64,000 nt of DNA from Litsea cubeba (Eukaryota > Streptophyta > Magnoliopsida > Laurales > Lauraceae), in assembly GCA_012931725.1 (NCBI GenBank), contig CM022946.1, positions 120,952,277 through 121,016,276 on the forward strand, in the 5' to 3' direction. The number at the start of each line of letters is the position of its first letter. The first letter of the stretch is position 1. Shown one piece after another: positions 40,091 through 48,480 of this stretch. The position numbers and the translations under genes are program-made. Below the pieces are notes generated by a model. That model was not told the origin of the DNA. It made no database searches and saw only the letters and a program-made list of their open reading frames with translations.

Positions 40091-41543
40091 GCTTTTAGGT
40101 AGCCTTTTAGAAGGGTTTATGGGCTTTTATTGTCATTAAGCCGCATAATGGGAGGAGTTACAAAATTGAATTGTTTATTTTGTAACTCCTTTTTTCTTGG
40201 CTTCTGATTGGCCGGAGGAGATTGAGGGCATTTAATCGCCTTTAATCGCCATGATGGGAGGAGTTTCATGGGTTTAATGCCATGAATCTCTTGACTTGTA
40301 ACTCCCAAATGCTTGCTTCTGATTGGGCCGTCCAAAAGAAATGGATTAATGACTGTAATAAAGCTAGTCAATTAATCGCATTAAGTGGTCGCCGAGCAGC
40401 TGAAGAGTCGCGGGCCGTGCCACGTCTTTTGGGATTCTTCTGTCGATGATCATCGATGGATCTTCATGTAGATCGACATCAGATGACCATGTAATTTCAG
40501 GTGTTTGTTGCCAACAGCGGGTCGGTGCCATCTGTCCTGTCGATTTCTCGATCGGTCGGGTAGAAAGCACACTTTTTTGGTTGACCGGGTGGCGATCAAT
40601 ATTGTCTTTGATACTTTTGATGATTTACCCGTGTTTTGGACGGATGTCAGAGGACTTGGTGTCTCAAAAGCATGAATTTTGGAAAGTACCAGAGGCTAGG
40701 CACCTCGAATCGCGAAAAAACGGTGAAAACCGGGGTTTCCGGGGCTTTCCCGGCGACCCCGGGTTCCAAGGTCGCCGGCGACCCTGGCCCAGGGTCGCAG
40801 GGGTCTGCGACCCTGGGGGGGTTTTCCCCCTTTCGAGTCCCGTTTTGCGTCCGTTTTTGCTGTTTTTCGATTCTTTTTTCTTCTGTACTTTTCCTTGACA
40901 TTTTGACCATTTATTGGCCTGATTTCTTTGTAGGAAACCTGATGAGAATCCTTGCATTTTATTTTGCAAAGTTTCCAATTTCCTGAGAAAGCCGAAGATT
41001 TTGTCGCGCAGAGCTGTCGATTTTTCGTCAGAAGCTGAAACTGGGTCAAACGATGTCGGAATGACCTGAAATTTGGTATGAAGCCTCCTGAGCAATAAAT
41101 AAGACCAACCATAGGCTTTTGTTTGAGTTTTGAAGCCGTTTGGGGTCCTATCACCTGTAGACTTGCTTTTTGTCGCGATGAAGATGTTGCGGTTTGATGT
41201 GCGGTCAACCGATGTCCGATTGACTTGAAATTTGACAGGGAACCTATTGGAGTCATTTTAAGATGATCCATAGGTTCTGTCTTGGAAACCATGGTCCCAG
41301 AGAGCTTTGCCGCCGAGAGGCCTGATTTGGCTATCGGAGAAGCGAAGCTAGGCCAAATGATTTTGAAATGGCCCGAAACTTCTTGTGTACTCCTCTTTTG
41401 GCTGTCTGGAAGAATCTTGCAGTTTTTGTTTGATTCTGACAAGATTTGATTTTTGGAAGCAGCATTGCCTATTTATGGCAGGTTGCGACTTCATGTAGCT
41501 CTTTGGATCTTGAAGAGGCAAAGTGACATTTTTGGTGTCAACA

Positions 41544-41554
41544 AATGCCCCCTC
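41544..41554 (-). other. Polypurine tract next to 3' LTR
   Basis: The minus strand reads GAGGGGGCATT immediately before the LTR start TGTTGACACC. This is the expected position and composition for the plus-strand primer of reverse transcription. Confidence 0.85.
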
Positions 41555-41768
41555 GAGGTACAGCGGCGAGTTGCTTAACTTTTGTAGTCGATGTGCCTCG
41601 AAGAGATTTTTTGAAGGAGAGCCTGTGACTTGACCAAGAGTCTTTGAGCAGTCTTTCTTTTTGGTATTTGTAGCCTTTTGAGCTTCCAGGGGAATTTTAC
41701 GGTAGTGAAAGGGATCACGTACCATCTCGAGGCAAAGTTTTGAAGATGACATCAGGGATGTGGATTTA
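41555..41768. other. Element 3' untranslated stretch
   Basis: Non-coding sequence between the PPT and the first hairpin minisatellite. No gene or clear motif was recognised. Confidence 0.5.
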
Positions 41769-42003
41769 GGTTTTGACCTTGTGACCTAACAGGCTATATG
41801 TGGCAGGTTAGGGGGTCGGGTTTGGTTTTGATCGTGTGACCCAACAAGCTGTATGTGGAATGTTGGGGGATCAATTTTGGTTTTGATCTTGTGACCTAAC
41901 AGGCTGTATGTGGCAAGTTAGGGGATCAGGTTTTGGTTTTTGGTTTTGGTCTTGTGACCTAACAGGCTGTATGTGGCAAGTTAGGGGACCAGGATTTGGT
42001 TTG
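41769..42003. repeat. Four-unit minisatellite with a conserved 6-bp stem
   Basis: Units repeat every 55, 55 and 63 bp. Each holds a 28-nt core with inverted ends at 41785-41812, 41840-41867, 41895-41922 and 41958-41985. Units 1, 3 and 4 have CCTAAC paired with GTTAGG. Unit 2 has CCCAAC paired with GTTGGG, a compensatory T-A to C-G change. The cores lie between the PPT and the promoter of the antisense gene. Confidence 0.9.
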
Positions 42004-42330
42004 ATTTTGTGGAATGTCAATTTCAAGATTTTGGCTCAATTTGGTAGATGAGGCTGGATGGTTTGATTTTTGGAAGCTCATGGGGCTTGGAATTTTCTTT
42101 GTATGGTCCAATCAACTCAAAAGAGGCATGGAACCATTTTTGTATGCTCTTGGTAAGAGGGATTTCTCTTTGACTAAAAGCCCAAAAAAAAATTTCTTTT
42201 TTTTTTTTTTTTTTTTTGTGTGCCTAGGTGGTCAAACCTGGCTCATATGGGCTAACCCATGGGACCTTAAGCTTTTGAAATGGCTTAGATCTCATATGGT
42301 GTCATTTTTGTAAAGAATATCCAAAAATAT
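42004..42330. other. Element 3' untranslated stretch, no gene recognised
   Basis: Includes a poly-T tract near 42198-42218. A short plus-strand frame crosses it but shows no recognisable domain and is not called. Confidence 0.4.
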
Positions 42331-42560
42331 CTCATTTGGATAGAGAATATCTAAGAATATCTTTACTTGGAGAGAATCTCTCATGATCCCTTTATTTTGG
42401 GATAGAATATCTCAAGATATCTTTCTTTTGGGAAAGAATCCGTCATAGATTATATCTTTTAGGAGAAAATCTCTCATTGATTTCTTTTTGGGAGAGAATC
42501 CCTCAAGATATCTTTCTTTTGGGAAAGAATCTTTCTAATCTTTTTCTTTTGGTAAGGTTA
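42331..42560. repeat. AT-rich tandem repeats upstream of the antisense gene
   Basis: About seven degenerate units of 30-38 bp built around short inverted repeats such as GAGAGAATCTCTC, GATAGAATATC and GAAAGAATCTTTC, alternating with (a)agatatcttt. They lie just upstream of the TATA box of the plus-strand gene and may be part of its promoter region. Confidence 0.75.
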
Positions 42561-42613
42561 CTAATTAGTAACACTTGCCTCTTTCTTCTTTCCTTCTTTG
42601 GTTTGCTCTCCTC

Positions 42614-42620
42614 TATAAAA
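42614..42620 (+). promoter_or_regulatory. TATA box of the antisense PMD gene
   Basis: TATAAAA in the context ctctcctctataaaagcaag, about 129 bp upstream of the predicted ATG at 42743. It is in the right place to start a plus-strand transcript near 42645, independent of the LTR. Confidence 0.65.
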
Positions 42621-42742
42621 GCAAGGAGAAGGTTGAATCTCTTGCTCTTATTACTTTCTTTTGCAATAATCTCAAGAGGGCTTCAAGACCAAAAGTTCTT
42701 CTTCTTCAAGATCTTCAAGAGTTTTCTTCTTCTTCTCCATCA

Positions 42743-45700
42743 ATGGCTTCAAGTAAGTTCTCCCTCTTTTTTTTTTTTCAAGAAAACTCCATTGTAGGAA
42801 AATAAAGTTCTTTCTTTTTTTTGTTTCTTTCTTTTCTTTTCTTCTTTTTTTTTTTTTTCACACGTGTTTTCTTTGCTCTCTTTTTTTTTTTTGCATTGCA
42901 TTTTTTTTTCTTTTGTGGGCCGTACGGACAGATCCGTACGGATCTGGCCGTACGGCCACGTGGCCTGTGGGCCACGGCCTGTGGGCCAGCCCCCTTTTTT
43001 TTTTCTTTCTTTTTTTTTTCTTTCTCCCTCTTTTTTTTTTAGAGAAAGTTTCTTTTTCTTTCTTTTTTTGTTTTCTTTCCCCTCTTTTTTTTTAGAGAAA
43101 GTTTCTTTTTCTTTCTTTTTTTTTTTTTGCTCATCATGATAATGCATTTTTTTTCGCAAACCAAGATGTTCATGCATGCATTCAATTTGTAAATTAAATT
43201 TGTAGCATGATGTGATAGCATACCTGAAAGTTTTCGCAAATTTGGGAACTTGGAGCTCGCAGTGATGTTGAGCCCTTCCTGATTTTGCGGAGACTTTTAG
43301 GTTTCGAAAGTTTGGAGTTTCGGAGCTCGCAGCGATGTTGAGCCCATCTTCAAGCTTTCTTATTTCTTTCGGGATAGTTCCTTTTCTTCGGAATTTCCCC
43401 GTCATCATGTCAAAATTTCGCCAGATTTTTTTTAGCGAGATTCTGTCATTTTGATGTTTGATCTTTTTCTTTTCCATCCTTTTCAGGTGGTTCCTCCAGA
43501 GCGAACAAGGGTAAAGAGCCTACTACAAGCGTACCTTGTCGATCTTCTAGATCTTCTAATCCTGCCGTTCAGCAGGCTTTTGAGAAGGTCCAGTATGTTG
43601 AAAGAAATCTGGAAGAGTGCGACTCCCTCAACAGAGATGAGATGAGGCAGCGACTGATCACTCTCAAGGGAGAGGAATTCTATAAGATCATGGTAAGCAG
43701 TCGTCCATGGGTGATGGAAGATCAGAGCGTTTTGCCCAAGCCTACCTTCTTCTTTGGTGATGCAGTCCCTGATGACATGACATACCAGAGGAGATGTTTT
43801 CAGTTTTCTTTCACAGCAGATGGTGAGAAGAAGACTGTTGCTACCCGGTCGACGTTTGATCGCACCGTCTCGATTCTGAGCCTTGCCCCCACGTGCCCTA
43901 AGAGGGAAGATCCTCCAAGTTGGGTGAGAAGGACAAATGTAATCAAGACCGGGGTTTTTGTTGGCGGTTCTCCTGGATATACGGAGAGGTCGCCTGTTGA
44001 TATGGACTTGTTGATGCCATCCAGCGGCTACCAGGGCTCTGATTATCCGTCGGTCGATTTGAGACCGGTGGGCCTTGGTATTTTCAGTGGTGACGGCAGC
44101 AATTGGATCAAGCCTTTTCGACTTCGAGGCCGTTTCAATGCTGACTCCGAGTCGAAGTCATGGACTGATCGCGTCCTGCTGATTGGTGGCGCCGTTTTGA
44201 AGGAAGCCGGGATTTTTGATGCGGTCCGCGCCTTTAGGGAGACCGTGATCTTTTCCGACGAGGCCTTCATGGCTATGTTGGAGTCATTCCTCCCACAAAC
44301 CAATACCTTCGTTGTGACGAATGGTGAGATTGGTTTTTCTTTGAAGGAGCTGAGCGCTATTACTGGATTGCCCATCCTCGGCAAGCTCTATGAGGAGTTT
44401 ATGCCGATTGATAGTGTCCTCGAGGGGCAGTCTGAGGAGTTCAGGCTTCTATACTTTCAGCTCGTCGCCTTCTATGATTTTTTGAAGGAGAAGGGGGGGT
44501 TTGAAAGTTAGATCCAGCAGCTGGAAGAGTTTTAGCTCTTCATTCCCCAACTTTTTTGATGGTAGGGAGTCTTCTGATAGCGTGACCCAGGAAGCCGGAG
44601 CTGAGGATCCAAGTTCAAAGAAGATCTTGGCCATGCAAGAAGAGTTGAGAGATTACTGTGCAAGTACAAACGCCATATGCCCTGACATTGCATTGCGGAG
44701 AGATCTCGCTATTTACCTCACTTATTGGCTTGGTGAGGCTGTTTTTTGCTGGAGGAGATGGAACGCACATCAGGCCGCATTGTATTTTTTCCGGCTTGTC
44801 AGATGGCGTTTGGAGAGCAGCTTGCTTTGGTGCCAGCTCTTTACTCCTACCTGTGTACCGAACTGCAGGCTGCTGCTTTTTTGGTTCGGCTTGGGCTTCC
44901 CATGAATAGGGTATTTTCAGCCCATATCTTTTATTCGTGGTATGTATACCACTGTCCTGGCTTCCATCGGCTGGGTGCTGCACAGGATGATGATCCTCTG
45001 ATTTCTTATCCTGTGTTGCTGACTTCCCGGACTGCCGGCTTTGCGAAGTGGTTCGCGGAGAGCTTTTCGGCATATCGGGGGCTTTCCAGGAAGGAGCTTG
45101 ATGTGAAGCTGGCATCTGGAAAGGGCCTTGGAAAGTCGGATGGCATCCGGCGAGAGGAAGTTTGGGCCTTCCTTTCTGGAGAGAAGCACAAGATAGGCTT
45201 CCTCGGTGACCAGGGCGTCATTGGTTCTGAAGCTGTTCGAGAAATACCTGATGAGGCTTTGGAGCAGCTAGAACAGGAGGAAGCCGAACTTGGCGCTTGG
45301 ATGCAAGCGGCACAGAGGCAAGCTTCCGTGGAGTCTACTGGCAAGAGCAGACCATCCAGTGATGAGTCAAGTGGGAAACTTGACTCTGACAGCGGGGCAG
45401 GTTCCTCTAAGAAGCGAGCCCGCAGGAGTAAGAGGAGGAGGAGTCATCATCGCAGCAAGGGGCAGCATGAGGACTCTCCTAACTTGGAAGTTCCTCTTAC
45501 TATCAATGAGGATGTGCCAGTGGATGCTGACGAGCCTCCAGAGAAGAGAAGCCGAGAAGAAGAGACCGTTGGTGAAGGTATGATTCTTCCTTTTTCTCTT
45601 TCCATTTCTTTTCATGGGATTTTTTCCATGTTATGATTTGCTTCTTGTTTTCTGCTTTTCTTTTTTTTTTAGCAGAGGAAGACTTGGTGATGCCTGAGGT

Positions 45701-46975
45701 CCCAACCGATGACGTGGTGATGGATCCTGTTGAGGCACCTGAAGAAGAACCGAGGGACTCTAGAGTAAATCCAGAATCTCCAATTGGTACGACTTCTTTT
45801 GCTCGTTTTTTTTTGTTTGTGACTCGGTTTGCTAACATTTTTTTTTTTGTCAGCTGACTTGCCACAGGGTTCTGATGACTTTGAACCATCGATGGACGCA
45901 AATGTTGATGATGCTTCCGATGAGTTCATGGAGGAAGAAAGTGTTCCGCCAGTCGTCGAAGAAGGTATTTTGTAGTTATAACCCTGATAATGATTTTTCA
46001 AACAGGATCATATTCATACCTTTTTGTGTTTCTTTGGCAGGTTTTGAAGTGGCAGAGGAGGATCCGTCGCTTCCAGAGCAAGGGATGCCAGAGGTTGATC
46101 CAGAGGTAGAGATTCCTGGGACCAGCTCTGACAATATTGAGGAGATTCCTCGCGCTGAGATTCCTTCCCGAGCAGGAGCAGCTTCAGCTGGAAAGAGTTC
46201 TTTTGCTACTCTTCCAACAGATGATGATATGAGTAGCCGACCAACGGAGTTGGGCGAATCCTCAGCTGGGCCATCTCTTCTTTTTGCGAAGAAGGTGGTG
46301 ATGCGAGTTCTGAGCTCTTGGATTGAGACTCTCTTTTCTGGGCACTTGGAAGCCGGATTTGGCATGATCCAGCATGTGCAGGAGATTCTCAGTGATGCTG
46401 AAGAGGCTGGTCTGGATGTCACAGGTGCCAGGGCGATCGTTGATAGGATCATTGCACTGGGTGACAAGTGGTTTGAGACCGTGAGTTTGGCTGATGACCA
46501 GTTCTTCAAGGAGATGTTCCTGGACCCTGCTGATAAGGCTAAGTCTGACCTGGATGAGGCTACAGAAAGCAAGAAGCAGGCAGTCCGAAAGAGGAACTTA
46601 GAAGAGATAGCCATCATCAGGCTGACACATGACCTTAACATCCTTGACAGGGAGGTCGATGAGGCCAGGAAACGTCTTGAGCATTTGCAGGCACAAGTCG
46701 CTGCCAAGTGGACTGCCATAATAGAGGCTCGCGACAGGGAGAGTGCTCTGATTCACCAGGTTGCAGATGCCGAACGGGTTCTCAAAAGGAAGTCTGATGA
46801 GGAGGAACAATGGCAAACTGCTCGAGGTAAGCTTCCTGGTGTGAAAGAAGGGGTACAGCCCACTCCAGCATCTCATGGCAGGTTCCTGAAGAAGCGTGCC
46901 TTGGAATCCTTGACGGCTGAGGCTAAAAGTTTGCTTGGGGAGCTGAACTCTTGGCTGGAGACCATTTTTGATTGA
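42743..46975 (+). CDS. Spliced antisense gene with a plant-mobile-domain-like protein (5 exons, 3 frame breaks)
   Basis: Runs opposite to gag-pol, between integrase and the 3' LTR. Predicted coding exons are 42743-42752, 43487-45577, 45673-45786, 45854-45964 and 46041-46975. All introns have GT...AG ends, T-rich 3' ends and phase-1 junctions. Exon 1 encodes only MAS plus one base. Exon 2 encodes a region resembling the aminotransferase-like plant mobile domain (PMD), then an acidic stretch and a basic KKRARRSKRRRSHH run. Exons 3-5 encode an acidic linker and a C-terminal coiled coil (~46540-46830). The full product would be near 1085 residues. Exon 2 is broken by three apparent +1 bases at homopolymers: G7 at 44493-44499, T6 at 44742-44747 and T6 at 44785-44790. 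Together they restore the frame. Tat elements are known to carry extra antisense ORFs here; the function is unknown. PMD also occurs in host and Mutator-like genes, so capture is possible. Confidence 0.78.
42753..43486 (+). other. Intron 1 of the antisense gene (734 nt)
   Basis: Donor GTAAGT after ATGGCTTCAA and acceptor ATCCTTTTCAG before GTGGTTCC. It holds long poly-T/CT tracts (42778-43135), a GC-rich palindrome cluster at 42918-42990, and a ~73-bp near-duplicate containing ttggagctcgcagtgatgtt and ttcggagctcgcagcgatgt (43247-43350). No gene is recognised inside; lysine-rich frames on the other strand simply mirror the poly-T. Confidence 0.75.
42918..42990. repeat. GC-rich palindrome cluster in intron 1
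   Basis: Three CCGTACGG motifs lie within 40 bp. CAGATCCGTACGGATCTG (42929-42946) is a perfect 18-bp palindrome and GGCCGTACGGCC (42946-42957) a 12-bp palindrome. They are followed by GGCC-rich direct repeats (ggcctgtgggcc, twice). The block stands out against the poly-T on both sides. Confidence 0.9.
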
Positions 46976-47324
46976 GCTCCTGTATATTTTTTTTTTTTAC
47001 AGAAACCATCCTCCTCTCTTTTCTTTTTTTTTTGGTACCACTTGTATTTTTTTTGGTACTTATTTTTTGTAGTGCTTGTGAACACTTTCTATTTCTTTTT
47101 TTTTTTGGTACCACATGTATTTTTTTTTTGGTACTCTTTTCTTTTTTTTTTTGTTATCCCTACGCTCACTTGAATCTTTTTGTGATAAAAGTAATTGCTA
47201 AATGGGATGCTTTTTTTTGTTATCCCTACGCTCACTTGAATCTTTTTGTGATAAAAGTAATTGCTAAATGGGTTTTGATCAAAAGGTTGTCATTTTGTGA
47301 AAATCTTTTGTCAAGTGATTGTTT
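46976..47324. repeat. 3' flank of antisense gene with ~54-bp direct duplication
   Basis: Poly-T-rich sequence with ggtacca(c/t) repeats (47030-47130). An exact-looking ~54-bp direct repeat begins ttatccctacgctcacttga and ends gctaaatggg (about 47153-47207 and 47219-47272). No gene was recognised. Confidence 0.8.
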
Positions 47325-47650
47325 TGGCATGAAAGCCAAGTTTTTTGTTTGTGGCATGGAAGCCAATTTTGGCATGAGAGCCAGCTTTTCTTGTGGCATT
47401 GATAGCCGAGTTTTTTTTTTTTTTGTGGCATCTATAGCCAATTTTGGTGGCATTGATAGCCGGTTTGTTTTGTGGCATTTATAGCCGGTTTTTTGGTGGC
47501 ATTGATAGCCTATTTTGTTTTGGTGGCATTGATAGCCGGGGTTTTTTTGAAATCCAAGTTTTTTTTTTTGTTTGTGGCATTGATAGCCAATTTTGGTGGC
47601 ATTGATAGCCGGGTTGTGGCATTTATAGCCTGTTTGTGGCATTTATAGCC
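47325..47650. repeat. Minisatellite of 13 TGGC...GCC mini-hairpins
   Basis: Thirteen units of the form TGGCAT-n(3-4)-AGCC(A/G/T), e.g. TGGCATGAAAGCCA and TGGCATTGATAGCCG, spaced 17-40 bp. Each can form a 3-4-bp GGC/GCC stem. The LTRs carry the same motif in three and four units, so the array and LTR share an origin. It lies in the hypervariable 3' UTR zone typical of Tat elements. Confidence 0.88.
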
Positions 47651-47669
47651 TGTTTGGTTTTCAAAAAAT

Positions 47670-48118
47670 GCAAGTATCGACTAAAAGTCGCCTCCCTGCT
47701 GAATGTTCTTGCAAGTATCGATGGAATGTCGCATCCTTGCTAATTCGGTTGCGAGTATCGATGGAATGTTGCATCCTCGCGGATTTGGGTGCAAGTATCG
47801 ATGGAATGTCGCATCCTTGCTTTTCAAAAATTTTGGTTTTGCGGGTACTGACTTGATGTCGTTTCCCCACGATTTTTGAAATTTGTGGTTTTCTCGAACC
47901 TTTGGGTTATGGATATCAACTGAAATGTTGCGTCTCCACATTTTTTTTTTCGAACCTTTGAAATTTGGGTTGTGGATATCAACTGAAATGTTGCGTTTCC
48001 ACGGTTTTGGATTTTGCAAGTATCGACGAAATGTCGCTTCCCTGCGATTTTGGAAGTGTCGAACGTGGTTCGCTTGCTTCCGATTTGTGCGAGTATCGAC
48101 TAAGCGTCGCTTCCTCGC
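47670..48118. repeat. Ten-unit hairpin array with covarying outer and inner stems
   Basis: Ten cores of 30-31 nt start at 47670, 47711, 47751, 47791, 47841, 47909, 47972, 48016, 48052 and 48089. Each has a 5-bp outer stem, a 3-nt spacer (tat in most units), a ~4-bp inner stem, a 3-6-nt loop and a 3-4-nt return spacer. Outer stems: GCAAG/CTTGC, GCGAG/CTCGC, GTGGA/TCCAC and GGAAG/CTTCC, with one mismatch in units 1, 5, 6 and 8. Inner stems: CGAC/GTCG, CAAC/GTTG, CGAAC/GTTCG, and CGAT/GTCG with wobble. The array lies downstream of pol in element RNA and downstream of the antisense gene on the other strand. Confidence 0.88.
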
Positions 48119-48480
48119 GGCTTTTGAAAAACCATTTTTTTTTGTTTAAAGACGCGAGGGTCATAAGTTTTGACCTAAAACCATTTTGGCGGTAAAAGGC
48201 AGGGTGGACTAGGGTGGAAATCCCTGAATCCGGATTTTGTTTCAAACCATGAATTTTGGGTTCAAGGGTTGAAAATTTTGGTCAAGTTAGGGAATGGTTC
48301 CTAAACTTGGATATATTTTTTTTTTTGAACAATGAAACGATGAAAGTAAGCATTGTTTTAGATTTCTAGAAATTTCAACATTTGACATGAAAATTCTAAA
48401 AAAGGGTGGGTTTAGCGAGCGTGTACCTGGAAACCGGTTTTGGCCATACAGGCATTGCTCTTACCCAGTTGGGTAAGTCT
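48119..48480. other. Spacer between hairpin array and pol end
   Basis: Non-coding sequence 3' of the pol stop codon in element orientation. No further hairpin unit or gene was recognised; one T-run lies near 48308. Confidence 0.5.

Larger units (their letters stand above)
39234..41543 (-). repeat. 3' LTR of the Tat element (2310 bp)
   Basis: The minus strand begins TGTTGACACC and ends GCGGTCCATCA. It pairs with 56101-58418. Notable content is short TGGCGTTTATAGCCG repeats (39520-39576), a G-tract hairpin (39908-39943), a TATA box (40081-40090) and a GC-rich inverted-repeat block (40750-40825). Open frames inside it occur in both LTRs and are not considered genes. Confidence 0.93.

Noticed and set aside
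40446..40898. 150-codon plus-strand frame in the LTR, with a longer version at 57321-57860
   Set aside because: The two LTR versions differ by a frame shift and show no domain; not supported as coding.
40696..41442. 248-codon minus-strand frame in the 3' LTR (and its twin at 57571-58317)
   Set aside because: Present in both LTRs, with no recognised domain and made of LTR internal repeats; treated as a chance frame.
41469..41478. Second TATA-like site (CATAAATAGG, minus strand) close to the LTR start
   Set aside because: Only about 65-75 bp into U3, an unlikely promoter position compared with the site at 40081-40090.
42749..43477. Lysine-rich 242-codon minus-strand frame
   Set aside because: It is the reverse of poly-T tracts in intron 1; extreme low complexity.
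44615..45344. Minus-strand frames opposite exon 2 of the antisense gene
   Set aside because: Shadows of a coding exon on the other strand; no domain.
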